Notes: generated by a model from the sequence alone, not told the origin. A stretch of DNA of 64,000 bases from Hominenteromicrobium mulieris (GCF_020687165.1 NZ_JAJEQC010000012.1); one strand, 5' to 3'. Numbered from the stretch's first letter, positions 31,887 through 41,338 are shown. Translations and numbers: made by a program.

Positions 31887-33793
31887 CGGCGGTCACCATC
31901 CTTTCTGCGTGTGCGGGGCTGACCCGGCGAGAGGTTTTCTTCGGAAATATGGACGCGGTATGTGCCGCGGGAACGCGGGTCCGTGTTTTCGGCGCGGGTA
32001 TTCACGCGGGGACGCGGCGTGGGCGGGTCATTCGGGGAGTAGCGCGGAGGGGTGAAGGAAATCGTGTCTTCGTCGGCCTCGCCTTTCGGGTGTCTTCCCG
32101 CACGGCGGGCAGCGTAGGTGCGTTCATCTGACGCTTTGAGGAATGCCAGAAGCCCCCAGACAGAGATCATACTGGAGCCGCCTGCGCTGATGAACGGCAG
32201 CGTGACGCCGGTGAGCGGCAGAACATCCGTGGGGCCGAAGACATTGAGCGCGGCCTGAAAGAGCAGCATGCCCGAGACGGCGCACGCCGCGATGGCGTAG
32301 AACGTGGAGCGACTGCGTGTGACATCGCTGCGGGCGTAGAGGATAAAGAGGACGAGCGCGAACAGCACTGCCATGCCCATTAAAAGGCCCTGCTCCTCGC
32401 ACAGCATACCGAACACGAGATCGCTGTCGCCGGCGGCGACATATTTTAAGATGCCGTTGCCGAGGCCGAGACCGAAGAGGCCGCCGCTTGCGATATACGT
32501 CATGGTACGCACCTGCTGGTAGCCGAGGCTGTCCTGTGTGTGTTCCCACACGTGCATCCAGCCCGAGAAGCGCTGGGCAACGTAGGGTTTAAACTGCAAA
32601 ATGAGGAACACGCCGAAGCACGCTGCCGCGAGGATGAGGAAAATGGTGCGGAAGCTGCCGGAGCGCATGAACGCGATGATGAGGAAGCAGGCGAAGAAGA
32701 TAAGCGCCGTGCCGAAATCGCGCATGAGGAACAGGAATGCGAGGCAAATGGCGGCGAACACGATGAACTCCGTGATGTTCTTTTTCGTCTGCAAATGGTC
32801 GAGCGTAGACGCGCCGACGAACACGAATGCGATTTTGATGAACTCCGAGGGCTGGAAGCTGAACGGCCCGATGAAGATCCAGTTGCGGGAGCCGTTGACG
32901 TCTTTGCCGAGCACAAGGTTTGCAACAAACAGCAAAATGGCGCCGATGGCGATGTAGAGCCGCAGCTTCATGACGCGCTCGAGGTCGCTCATGAACCAAA
33001 CAAGGAAGCAGAAAAGCACAATGCCGATGCCGAACGCGGCAATCTGCATTTTAACGGTGTCGAGCCCCTCACCGCTGAGGAGCAGGATGCCGATGCTGCT
33101 GAGGAGCAGTCCAACGGTTTCAATCTCAAAGCTGACGCGCTTTAAGATGCGGCGGGAGAAAAAGTACAGCACCCAGCTTGCCGTGAACAGAATCACGAAC
33201 GGTGCGGCGGGGTAGAGGCGGAATTCGCCTGTGCCGATCATCAGCTGCAAGGTGAGCGACATCTGAATGAGCGTGACGACGAGCATCAGCTTAAAGGGGG
33301 ACGCCGCCTCTTTGGAAAATCCGGTGAACATGCTGCGCTTTTTCTGCGGCACGTCGGACGCGTTACGCAGCGTGAGCGTGGTGGAGCCCATGCGGATTTT
33401 GTCGCCGATCTGCACGAGCGTGGGCTCTGTAATCTGTTTATTGCGCACGCGTGTGCCGGCGTGGGAGCCGGTATCGCACACGAACCAGCCCTCTTCGCGG
33501 CGCATTAAAACGGCATGGTCGCGCGAAACGGAATTATCGGGTATTTGAATATCGCAGCTGCGGCTGCGCCCAATGGAATTCTCCCAGTACAAAACGGGGA
33601 AATGCGCGCCGGTGGCGGCATCCTCCAGCATGACGACCGGGTCTTTGCGGCGCTGTCCCTTTTTAAACGAGGTATAGCAGCGCCAGATAACGTACAAAAC
33701 CATCAGGACGGTGACGGCACGCACGAGCACAAGGGCGGTGGAAAGCAGCCCGGAGCCGAGTATGCGCGTGATGAGTTGCTTTAAAAGCTCCAT
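31883..33793 (-). CDS. FHA domain fused to FtsW/RodA/SpoVE (SEDS) glycosyltransferase
   Basis: A 636-residue protein. A first membrane helix (about 17-42) precedes a forkhead-associated domain (about 55-140: NSIGRSRSCDIQIPDNSVSRDHA, then GSHAGTRVRN and GDKIRMG). About ten helices of the SEDS fold follow, with GSRNWIFIGPFSFQPSE, LIFFACFLIIAFMR and LTGVTLPFISAGGSSM. The C-terminal 85 residues are Pro/Arg-rich and cytoplasmic. SEDS proteins polymerise lipid II. The FHA part should bind a phosphothreonine peptide, so Ser/Thr kinase signalling probably controls this synthase; no kinase is in the window. AGAGG precedes ATG 33793. Confidence 0.9.
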   Translation of the reverse strand: MELLKQLITRILGSGLLSTALVLVRAVTVLMVLYVIWRCYTSFKKGQRRKDPVVMLEDAATGAHFPVLYWENSIGRSRSCDIQIPDNSVSRDHAVLMRREEGWFVCDTGSHAGTRVRNKQITEPTLVQIGDKIRMGSTTLTLRNASDVPQKKRSMFTGFSKEAASPFKLMLVVTLIQMSLTLQLMIGTGEFRLYPAAPFVILFTASWVLYFFSRRILKRVSFEIETVGLLLSSIGILLLSGEGLDTVKMQIAAFGIGIVLFCFLVWFMSDLERVMKLRLYIAIGAILLFVANLVLGKDVNGSRNWIFIGPFSFQPSEFIKIAFVFVGASTLDHLQTKKNITEFIVFAAICLAFLFLMRDFGTALIFFACFLIIAFMRSGSFRTIFLILAAACFGVFLILQFKPYVAQRFSGWMHVWEHTQDSLGYQQVRTMTYIASGGLFGLGLGNGILKYVAAGDSDLVFGMLCEEQGLLMGMAVLFALVLFILYARSDVTRSRSTFYAIAACAVSGMLLFQAALNVFGPTDVLPLTGVTLPFISAGGSSMISVWGLLAFLKASDERTYAARRAGRHPKGEADEDTISFTPPRYSPNDPPTPRPRVNTRAENTDPRSRGTYRVHISEENLSPGQPRTRRKDGDRR

Positions 33794-33820
33794 AAAGACC
33801 TCTTTTCTTTACGGCGAAGA

Positions 33821-34501
33821 TCAGTCGTGGATTTCGGCGACCTCACCGGCCTTTTTATAGATGTGGTTCGCGGGCACGAAGCCGCGCACCATGGAAAGCG
33901 GATAGACGCGTGCGTTTTTGCCGACGACCGTGCCGGGATTCAAAACGCTGCCGCAGCCGATTTCGGCGTGGTCGCCCAGCATGGCGCCGAATTTGCGCAT
34001 GCCGGTCTCTACGCGTTCGCCGTCCTTTAAGACGGTGACGTTCGAGTGATCCTGCTTTAAGTTCGACGTGACGGCACCCGCGCCGGTGTGGGCCTTATGA
34101 CCCATGACGGAATCGCCGATGTAGTTATAGTGCGGGGCCTGCGCGCCGTCGAACAGGATGGCGTTTTTCACCTCGGTGGAATTGCCGACGACGCAGCCTG
34201 CGCCGATGAGCGCGTTGCCGCGGATAAATGCGCCGGGGCGCACCTCGGTCTCCGGCCCGATGATAGTGGGGCCTGCAATGTAGACGTTTGGGTAAAGCTT
34301 GGCGCTTTTCGCGACCCACACGTCTTCACCGCGCTGCTCGTATTCTTCGGGCGGAAGTGTTTTGCCGAGCGCTTTAATGAACTCGCCGATCTTCGGCAGC
34401 GCCTCCCACGGGTAGGTGCAGGCTTCAAGCAGCGGGCGCGCTGCGGTGTAGCTGAGATCGTATAAGGCGCGGACGGTCAATTCTTCATGTTTTACGTTCA
34501 T
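33821..34501 (-). CDS. Left-handed beta-helix acyl/acetyltransferase-like protein (GlmU C-terminus type)
   Basis: A 226-residue protein with hexapeptide repeats (NVYIAGPTIIGPETEVRPGA, IGAGCVVGN) and the block FDGAQAPHYNYIGDSVMG seen in GlmU-like and sugar-nucleotide beta-helix proteins. The N-terminal 60 residues are helical and not a nucleotidyltransferase. Family members often bind acetyl-CoA or sugar phosphates, but the reaction here is not established. ATG 34501 has AAAGGA 8 bp upstream; ATG 34507 is only 2 bp from it. The gene precedes the FtsW-PBP pair by 27 bp on the same strand, so a wall-precursor role is plausible. Confidence 0.78.
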   Translation of the reverse strand: MNVKHEELTVRALYDLSYTAARPLLEACTYPWEALPKIGEFIKALGKTLPPEEYEQRGEDVWVAKSAKLYPNVYIAGPTIIGPETEVRPGAFIRGNALIGAGCVVGNSTEVKNAILFDGAQAPHYNYIGDSVMGHKAHTGAGAVTSNLKQDHSNVTVLKDGERVETGMRKFGAMLGDHAEIGCGSVLNPGTVVGKNARVYPLSMVRGFVPANHIYKKAGEVAEIHD

Positions 34502-34600
34502 ATTCATGTTCCTTTCTTGACTCAATCGTACTGAAATTCCGACTCTGCGGAACGGACTTGCGACTTTCCCATAAAACCCATTTTATATAGTATAATACAA

Positions 34601-34631
34601 CTCCCCGCACATTTCCAGTCTGTGCGGGGAG
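34601..34631 (-). terminator. Hairpin after the nucleoside phosphorylase gene
   Basis: The perfect 11-bp arms CTCCCCGCACA and TGTGCGGGGAG lack a clear T-run on the minus strand (TTGTATTATAC follows). Confidence 0.5.
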
Positions 34632-34661
34632 AATTCAGGTTTTCTTAACTTTTTTGTATGT

Positions 34662-35423
34662 TTACAGGTGCTCTAAGGTGCGGATGGCGGCTTCCATGTA
34701 GATCTCGCCGGCATCCGTGCCGAGCTTATTTAAGTTGCGGGCGTCCCATTTTTCGCCGGAAAGGGAATCTGCCGCCCACATGAACTGGGCGAATTTGACG
34801 TTTCGGAACGCCGCGACGGTCGCCATGGCGGCGCACTCCATCTCGACGACGGAGCAGCCTTGCTTTAAACGCTTTTCAACCTTGCCGCGCGTCTCACGAA
34901 AGAATGCGTCGGTCGTCCACGTTTTCACGCGGGCATAGGGGGCGTCCATGTCTTCGAGCGCTTGGCAGACGGCATCTACACAGGCAGGCTCGAGTACGGC
35001 TTCCTCGGCGGGCGGGGCGTAGTGGTAGCTTGTGCCCTCATCACGCACGGCGGCGTAGGGTACCAGAATGTGCCCGGCGGTGATGGCGTGATCGAGTGCA
35101 CCGCAGGAGCCGAGCATCAAAAACTTTTTCACGCCGTGAGGGATCATCTCTTCCATGATGCCGCAGGCAGACGGCGCGCCGACGCGCATGCACATCAGCG
35201 CAAACGCGGTGCCGTTCGGCGCAGTGCAGCGATAGACCGGTTCTCCACCGTTGCAGTCCTGATATTGTATGATGACTTCACCGTGAAATTCCGCCGCGTA
35301 TTTCTCCGTAAGCGGGCGGGAGAACACGCCGATGAGTGCCTCCGGCATATTTTCCATCGGGTGATAGAATTCGCTCGGCTCAATGACGGCTGTTTTCTCC
35401 GGGTCAAAATCTGTGTGGATCAT
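34662..35423 (-). CDS. Nucleoside phosphorylase (PNP/uridine phosphorylase family)
   Basis: A 253-residue protein of the PNP_UDP_1 fold. It shows FALMCMRVGAPSACGIMEEM with the phosphate and sugar-binding residues, FLMLGSCGALDHAI, and GCSVVEMECAAMATVA, where the EMECA motif binds ribose. A late aspartate in WAADSLSG suits purine or pyrimidine recognition. It splits a nucleoside with phosphate to the free base and ribose 1-phosphate. The exact substrate is not decided. GGAGGG precedes the ATG, and a consensus promoter lies 42 bp further up. Confidence 0.87.
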   Translation of the reverse strand: MIHTDFDPEKTAVIEPSEFYHPMENMPEALIGVFSRPLTEKYAAEFHGEVIIQYQDCNGGEPVYRCTAPNGTAFALMCMRVGAPSACGIMEEMIPHGVKKFLMLGSCGALDHAITAGHILVPYAAVRDEGTSYHYAPPAEEAVLEPACVDAVCQALEDMDAPYARVKTWTTDAFFRETRGKVEKRLKQGCSVVEMECAAMATVAAFRNVKFAQFMWAADSLSGEKWDARNLNKLGTDAGEIYMEAAIRTLEHL

Positions 35424-35464
35424 GGAATTCCCTCCTTCGTTTTCGCAAACGGCAAATTTTATCC

Positions 35465-35492
35465 ATTATACCACGGGGGAGATTTTTGTCAA
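35465..35492 (-). promoter_or_regulatory. Promoter of the nucleoside phosphorylase gene
   Basis: On the minus strand, a consensus TTGACA (35492-35487) and a consensus TATAAT (35470-35465) are separated by 16 bp. Confidence 0.75.
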
Positions 35493-35530
35493 GCAAAGGC
35501 TTAAATTTACCAAAATATTTTATAATTATA

Positions 35531-35578
35531 TTGAAAAGTTGTGCGAGATACGTTATAATAGTTGCAAATACAACTATT
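35531..35578 (+). promoter_or_regulatory. Promoter and MarR-style operator of the ABC exporter
   Basis: TTGAAA at 35531-35536 and TATAAT at 35554-35559 are 17 bp apart. AATAGTTG (35557-35564) and CAACTATT (35571-35578) form a perfect 8-bp inverted repeat around 6 nt over the -10 and start site. The TAGTTG...CAACTA form is typical of MarR-family operators. No MarR gene is in the window. Confidence 0.65.
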
Positions 35579-35610
35579 GAGAGCTTCTTAGGGGAAAGAG
35601 GGCATGTAAT

Positions 35611-37344
35611 TTGAAAAGACTGGCGGTGTATTTAAAACCGTTTTTGCCGCGTATGGGCATGGGCATCAGCTTTAAGGCGGTCGGTACGCTTGTGGAGCTC
35701 GCGATTCCGTGGATTTTGTCGTATATCATTGACGATCTGATCCCGCTGAAAGAGATTCGCCTGGTATGTCTGTGGGGCGGGCTGATGATTGTGTGCTCGC
35801 TTATTGCGTGGGGCGGCAACATCACGGCGAACCGCATGGCGTCCGCTGTGGCGCGCGACTGCACGCGGCAGATCCGGCATGACCTGTTCCAAAAGATCTC
35901 GTATCTTTCGGAAAGCAGGGTCGATGCGTTCACAATTCCGTCGCTTATTTCGCGTATGACGAGCGATACATACGTTTTGCACCAGACGGTCGGCATGATT
36001 CAGCGCATCGGCATCCGTGCACCGCTGCTGCTTTTTGGCGGCATCATCGTATCGCTGACGATGGATCCGATGCTGACGCTCATTATGGTGGCGTCCTTGC
36101 CCATTGTGGGCGTAATTGTGTTTTACGTCTCGCGAAAAGGTGCGAAGCTTTTTAAGATTGTGCAGAAGGCTTCCGATTCCATGCTGCGCGTGGTGCGTGA
36201 AAACGCCGTGGGCGTGCGCGTCATCAAGGCGCTTTCCAAATCGGACTATGAGCGTGCGCGGTTTAAGAAGGTGAACGACGACCTCACCGAAAAGGAGCGC
36301 ACGGCAGAGAGCACCATGGCGCTCATCAACCCGGTGATGAGCCTTTTGCTGAACCTCGGCATTGTAGCGGTCATCACGGTGGGCGCGGTGCGCGTAAACA
36401 ACGGCACCTCCGAGATCGGCAAGATCATCGCGTTTATGAATTTATACACCATCGTTTTGAACGCTTTGATGGCGATTAACCGCATTTTCATGATGCTTTC
36501 ACGCGCATCGGCTTCCTCTGCGCGTGTATTGGAGGTGCTGGACACGCCGGTGGAGCTTTTCGAGACTGAGCCGCACTTCAGCTTTTTGCCGAAGGACGCG
36601 CCGCACGTGGAGTTTGACCACGTGACGTTCCGCTATGCGCGCGGCAGCTTTGCGGTGCGGAACATCGATTTTGCGTTAAAGCGCGGCGAGACGCTCGGCA
36701 TCATCGGCGCGACAGGCGCGGGTAAATCGACGATTATTCGTTTACTCATGCGTTACTACGACGTTTCGGAGGGCTCCGTGAAAATAGACGGCGTGGATAT
36801 CCGCGACTACGCGACGTCCGATTTACGCGCGAAGTTCGGCGTGGTATTCCAAAACGACACGCTATTTAAGGACACGATACGCGAGAATATCCGCTTAGGG
36901 CGAAACCTGACGGACGAGCAGCTTTTGGAAGCGGCACGCCGTGCACAGGCGCTGGAATTTATTGAAGAACAGGGAGGCCTGGACGCGCCGGTCGCCATTA
37001 AGGGCGCGAACCTTTCGGGTGGGCAGAAACAGAGACTGTTGCTTGCGCGCGCGTTGGCGGGCGACCCGGACATTTTGCTGTTGGACGACTCCTCGAGCGC
37101 ACTCGATTACAGGACGGACGCGAAGCTGCGTGAAGAAATTCGCCTGCATTGTGCGGACGCGACAAAGATCATCATTGCGCAGCGCATCAGCTCCATCATG
37201 CATGCGGAAAAAATCATGGTGCTCGAAAACGGCAATGTCATCGGCATGGGTACGCACGAAGAATTGATGGAGACCTGTCCGCTTTACCGCGAGATCGGGG
37301 AGTCGCAGATCGGCGAGGGACTCGCAAAGGAGGTGCGTGCATGA
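35611..37344 (+). CDS. ABC exporter half-transporter A (degenerate Walker B)
   Basis: A 577-residue type IV exporter subunit with six membrane helices (to about 310) and an ATPase domain. Walker A is GATGAGKST, the signature is the canonical LSGGQKQR, and Walker B reads ILLLDDSSSALD, with Asp where the catalytic Glu should be. It pairs with the next gene, whose signature is degenerate, so one of the two ATP sites is inactive, as in BmrCD-type heterodimers. The start is TTG 35611 with AGAGGG 8 bp upstream. Likely role: multidrug or lipid export; substrate unknown. The stop overlaps the next ATG. Confidence 0.9.
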   Translation: MKRLAVYLKPFLPRMGMGISFKAVGTLVELAIPWILSYIIDDLIPLKEIRLVCLWGGLMIVCSLIAWGGNITANRMASAVARDCTRQIRHDLFQKISYLSESRVDAFTIPSLISRMTSDTYVLHQTVGMIQRIGIRAPLLLFGGIIVSLTMDPMLTLIMVASLPIVGVIVFYVSRKGAKLFKIVQKASDSMLRVVRENAVGVRVIKALSKSDYERARFKKVNDDLTEKERTAESTMALINPVMSLLLNLGIVAVITVGAVRVNNGTSEIGKIIAFMNLYTIVLNALMAINRIFMMLSRASASSARVLEVLDTPVELFETEPHFSFLPKDAPHVEFDHVTFRYARGSFAVRNIDFALKRGETLGIIGATGAGKSTIIRLLMRYYDVSEGSVKIDGVDIRDYATSDLRAKFGVVFQNDTLFKDTIRENIRLGRNLTDEQLLEAARRAQALEFIEEQGGLDAPVAIKGANLSGGQKQRLLLARALAGDPDILLLDDSSSALDYRTDAKLREEIRLHCADATKIIIAQRISSIMHAEKIMVLENGNVIGMGTHEELMETCPLYREIGESQIGEGLAKEVRA

Positions 37345-39125
37345 AAAAGCCGGAAACCGTGCAAACGGAAAAACACGAAAAGCCCAAAATGAAAAAAAAG
37401 GCGGTGCTGTCGCGCCTTTTGCCGTATTTGATGCGCTACAAATTTTTGATGCTCGGGGCGATTTTACTGACGGTCGGCGGCAATTTGCTGTCACTGGCGG
37501 GACCGTACATTTCGGGTCTTGCGGTGGATGCGATGGAGCTCGGCCGCGGCAAAGTCAATTTTGAAAAGGTGGGCTGCTACGGCGTTCTGATGGTTGTGAT
37601 GTACGCGATATCCGCAGCACTTTCGTATGCGCTGACGCGCCTTATGATTGTCATCAGCCGCCGCGTGGTGAACACGATGCGGCACGATGTGTTCCAAAAG
37701 CTGAGCGAGCTGCCGGTCGGATACTTCGATACACACCAGACGGGCGACATTTTGAGCCGTATTTCGTATGACATCGACACCATCAACACCTCGCTTACGA
37801 ATGATATGGTGCAGGTGTTCGCGAGCGCCGTCACGGTCATCGGCGCGCTCATCATGATGCTTTCCATTTCGCCGACGCTTGTGTTGGTGTTTGTTTTCAC
37901 TGTGCCGCTTTCGATGTTCATGACGAAGAAGATCACGGGCTTTACGCGGCCACTGTTCCGCAAGCGCTCTGCAAAGCTGGGCGAGCTGAACGGCTTTGTG
38001 GAGGAAATGATCAGCGGGCAGAAAACGCTGCGCGCGTATAGCCAAGAAGAAAACACCATTAAGAAGCTCGATAAACAGAACGACGAGACCGTGGACGCGT
38101 ACTACCGCGCCGATTATTACGGCAGCATGGTGGGACCCTCCGTCAACTTCGTCAACAACCTTTCGCTTTCACTCGTCAGCTTTTTCGGCGCACTGCTGTT
38201 TTTGGGCGGGTCAATCTCTATCGGCAACATTTCGAGCTTTGTACTGTACTCCCGCAAGTTCAGCGGGCCGATCAACGAAATCGCGAACATCATCGGCGAA
38301 TTGCAGTCGGCGTTTTCGGCGGCGGAGCGCGTGTTCCGCTTACTGGATGAAGAGCCCGAGGTCGCGGACAGTCCGAATGCCGAAGGCCTTACCGAAGCTG
38401 AGGGTGACGTAGACCTTTCGCACGTGAACTTCGGCTACACAAAGGACAGACAGATCATCAAAGATCTCTCGCTGCATGTGCCGAAGGGCGCGCTTGTGGC
38501 CATTGTGGGCCCGACGGGCGCGGGCAAAACGACCATCATCAATTTGCTGATGCGCTTTTACGATGTGGACAGCGGAGAGATTACGCTTGACCATAAGCCG
38601 ATCAAAGACCTGACGCGCCGCAGTTTGCGCCTCAATTACTCCATGGTCTTGCAGGACACATGGCTTTTTACGGGCACGGTGTATGAAAACATCGCCTACG
38701 GCAGCGAAAAGGCGACGCGCGAAGACGTGGAGCGCGTGTGCAAGGCGTGCGGCATCCATGACTACATCAGGACGCTGCCGGCCGGTTACGAAACGGTGCT
38801 CGAGGACGACGGCGCGAATATCTCAAAGGGACAAAAGCAGCTGATGACCATTGCACGCGCGATGCTGCTGGAGTCGTCCCTGCTCATTCTGGACGAGGCG
38901 ACCTCAAACGTCGATACGCGCACGGAGCTGCGCATACAAAAGGCCATGCGTACGCTGATGGCGGACAAGACCTGCTTTGTCATTGCGCACCGCTTATCGA
39001 CCATTCGCAACGCGGATATGATCTTAGTCGTGCGCGACGGCGAGATTGTGGAGCGCGGCACGCATGAAAGCTTGATGCAGGGCGACACATTCTACCGACA
39101 TTTGTATAACGCACAGTTCGCGTAA
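37341..39125 (+). CDS. ABC exporter half-transporter B (degenerate signature)
   Basis: A 594-residue partner of the preceding subunit. A lysine-rich N-terminal tail of about 30 residues precedes six membrane helices, and the ATPase has Walker A GPTGAGKTT, signature ISKGQKQL instead of LSGGQ, and Walker B LLILDEATSNVD with the catalytic glutamate. The non-standard signature faces the non-standard Walker B of subunit A, which is the expected layout of an asymmetric heterodimer. ATG 37341 overlaps the previous stop (ATGA), with AAGGAGG 6 bp upstream. An earlier in-frame extension lies inside subunit A and is not used. Confidence 0.92.
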   Translation: MKKPETVQTEKHEKPKMKKKAVLSRLLPYLMRYKFLMLGAILLTVGGNLLSLAGPYISGLAVDAMELGRGKVNFEKVGCYGVLMVVMYAISAALSYALTRLMIVISRRVVNTMRHDVFQKLSELPVGYFDTHQTGDILSRISYDIDTINTSLTNDMVQVFASAVTVIGALIMMLSISPTLVLVFVFTVPLSMFMTKKITGFTRPLFRKRSAKLGELNGFVEEMISGQKTLRAYSQEENTIKKLDKQNDETVDAYYRADYYGSMVGPSVNFVNNLSLSLVSFFGALLFLGGSISIGNISSFVLYSRKFSGPINEIANIIGELQSAFSAAERVFRLLDEEPEVADSPNAEGLTEAEGDVDLSHVNFGYTKDRQIIKDLSLHVPKGALVAIVGPTGAGKTTIINLLMRFYDVDSGEITLDHKPIKDLTRRSLRLNYSMVLQDTWLFTGTVYENIAYGSEKATREDVERVCKACGIHDYIRTLPAGYETVLEDDGANISKGQKQLMTIARAMLLESSLLILDEATSNVDTRTELRIQKAMRTLMADKTCFVIAHRLSTIRNADMILVVRDGEIVERGTHESLMQGDTFYRHLYNAQFA

Positions 39126-39271
39126 AAACGCAGAAACGGGGACTGTTATGAGACGTATACGGAGAACATTGCCCCACGCGGCGTGGATGTGAAAGAAATT
39201 CAGGCTGCAAAGGCGCGTGAAACGTGAAATGCGGACCCAAAAATTTTAAGAAAATACTAAGTTGAAACCGC

Positions 39272-39300
39272 TTGAAAAAATTCATTTTCGGTCTTATAAT
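39272..39300 (+). promoter_or_regulatory. Promoter of the LtaS-like gene
   Basis: TTGAAA at 39272-39277 and a consensus TATAAT at 39295-39300 are separated by 17 bp. A small hairpin (CGCAGTT/AACTGCG, 39312-39331) sits at the 5' end of the transcript. Confidence 0.75.
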
Positions 39301-39346
39301 CATGCTGAATACGCAGTTCTGAGAAACTGCGAGCAGGAGACCGGGG

Positions 39347-41338
39347 GTGGAGGACATCAGGCGGTTTTTACATACGCTGTGCGGATTGTTTGAAAAGGGA
39401 ACGCGCATTCGGGGTATTTTGGGGTGCTTTCTCGGCGGATTATTTTTGAATATCGTCATAGAACTGATGGACAGGCAGAGTCTTTCCGCTGTTTTGGTGC
39501 TGCTCGAATCGCATCCGCTGGCATTTTTGGAAAACGTGCTGATTTTGACGTTTTCCCTTTCGCTGTGCCTGTTTTCCAAGCGACGGTGGTTTTTCGGCAT
39601 TTTGATCGGCACGGTGTGGCTTGGACTTGGCATTGCGAATTTATATGTGCTCAGCTACCGCGTTTCGCCGCTTTCCGCCATTGATTTTGCGATTTTGCAG
39701 CTCGATTGGTCGTTTATCGGCATTTACATGAGCGTACCGGCATTTATTTTGCTTGTTATTGCGGTGATTTTGCTGCTTGCGGGGCTTGTGATGCTTTTTA
39801 AAAAGTGCCCGAAAAGCCCGGTGCACCGGCTCTTTAACACGGCGGTGAGCGTGATACTCCTTTGCGCGTGCATTGTCATTCCGTATCTGCCGACGTCCTT
39901 AGGCTTCGGTGAGAATACATATACGGATGTTATCCGTTTGACAGAGAATTACGGCTTTACGTACACGTTTACGCGCAGTCTCGTTGACACGGGTATCGAC
40001 CGGCCGGAGGATTACTCCGCCCGCCGCGTGCGCGCCATTGCAGCGGAGGTGCTGCGCACAAAGGACAAAGCGCCCGAGGACGTGCCGAACATCATCTTTT
40101 TGCAGCTGGAGTCGTTTTTCGACGTGAACCGCTTAAAAGACGTGACGTTCTCCGAAAACCCAGTGCCGTATTTTGAAGAGCTGAAGGAGACATGCCCCAG
40201 CGGGTATTTCACCGCGCCGTCCGTCGGCGCGGGCACGGCGAACACGGAATTTGAGGTCATCACGCAGATGAATGTGCAGGACTTCGGCACGGGCGAATAT
40301 CCGTACAAGACGATTTTGCAGGAAACGCCGTGCGAGTCCATCGCGTATGACTTAAAAAAACTTGGGCTCGCGTCGCACGTCATTCACAATAACACGGCGA
40401 CGTTCTATGACCGCAACATCGTGTTCCCGAAGCTCGGGTTCGATTCATTCACGACGCTTGAATACATGAACCACGTGGAGACAAACGAAATCGGCTGGGC
40501 GAAGGATAAGATTCTGACAAAAGAGATTGTGCGGGCGCTTTCCGAAACGAAGGAACGCGACCTTATTTACACCATTTCGGTGCAGCCGCACGGCGCGTAT
40601 CCGGAGGAGAGCGAGACGGCGGATATCAAAGTGCTTTCCGGCATAGAAGACCCCGCTTTGCGCGGACAAATGGAATATTACGCGACGCAGATTCACGAGG
40701 TGGATGAATTTCTGCGCACGTTGACCGATGTGCTGACGACGTGGGAGGAGCCGACCGTTTTGGTGCTGTACGGCGACCACATGCCGTCGCTGGAGATCAG
40801 CAAGGATATGCTGGACCTTTCTGCGGGCGGCCTGTTTGAAACGGAGTACGTCATTTGGAGCAACTGCGGCGTGGGGGGCGCGGATAGAAACGTGAAGGCG
40901 TATCAGCTTTCGTCCCGTGTTTTGGAGCTTTTAGACATCAACGTAGGCACACTGACGAAATTCCACCAGTTAAACCCGTGGCGCGGTGCATACGAAACGG
41001 AGCTGCGCACGCTGCAATACGACATGCTGTACGGCGACCGTGTGGTGTACCACGGCGAGCAGCCGTTTGAGGAGACCGACATGCGCTTCGGCACGCGGGA
41101 CATCACCGTGAACACGGCGTATGTGCAGAACGATATGCTGATGGTGCGCGGCAAAAATTTCACGCCGTACAGCGTGATTTACGTGGACGGCAACGCGAAG
41201 GAGACGACGTTCCTGTCCGAATACGCCGTGACCTGTGCGGCGGACGACATAGAAAAAGGCGACCGTGTGACGGTGCGGCAGGTGGCGGAGGACGGCACGG
41301 AGCTTTCGGAAGCCATTGCCGACCCGTACGGGGATTAA
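39347..41338 (+). CDS. LTA synthase family protein (alkaline-phosphatase superfamily)
   Basis: A 663-residue membrane enzyme with five N-terminal helices (about 24-190) and a large extracellular sulfatase-type domain. NIIFLQLESF has the metal-binding glutamate, GTANTEFE the nucleophile threonine (Thr297), and LVLYGDHMPSL the late metal D and H. LtaS enzymes transfer glycerol phosphate from phosphatidylglycerol to build lipoteichoic acid; relatives modify other polymers. A C-terminal extension of about 120 residues after the catalytic domain looks like a small beta domain. GTG 39347 has GGAG 7 bp upstream. It is followed 13 bp later by a U32-like gene. Confidence 0.88.
   Translation: MEDIRRFLHTLCGLFEKGTRIRGILGCFLGGLFLNIVIELMDRQSLSAVLVLLESHPLAFLENVLILTFSLSLCLFSKRRWFFGILIGTVWLGLGIANLYVLSYRVSPLSAIDFAILQLDWSFIGIYMSVPAFILLVIAVILLLAGLVMLFKKCPKSPVHRLFNTAVSVILLCACIVIPYLPTSLGFGENTYTDVIRLTENYGFTYTFTRSLVDTGIDRPEDYSARRVRAIAAEVLRTKDKAPEDVPNIIFLQLESFFDVNRLKDVTFSENPVPYFEELKETCPSGYFTAPSVGAGTANTEFEVITQMNVQDFGTGEYPYKTILQETPCESIAYDLKKLGLASHVIHNNTATFYDRNIVFPKLGFDSFTTLEYMNHVETNEIGWAKDKILTKEIVRALSETKERDLIYTISVQPHGAYPEESETADIKVLSGIEDPALRGQMEYYATQIHEVDEFLRTLTDVLTTWEEPTVLVLYGDHMPSLEISKDMLDLSAGGLFETEYVIWSNCGVGGADRNVKAYQLSSRVLELLDINVGTLTKFHQLNPWRGAYETELRTLQYDMLYGDRVVYHGEQPFEETDMRFGTRDITVNTAYVQNDMLMVRGKNFTPYSVIYVDGNAKETTFLSEYAVTCAADDIEKGDRVTVRQVAEDGTELSEAIADPYGD

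Noticed and set aside
39250..39263. TTGAAACCGCTTGAA-like stretch as a cre site before the LtaS-like gene
   Set aside because: The right half fails the consensus at two key positions, and the match overlaps ordinary -35-like TTGAAA words.
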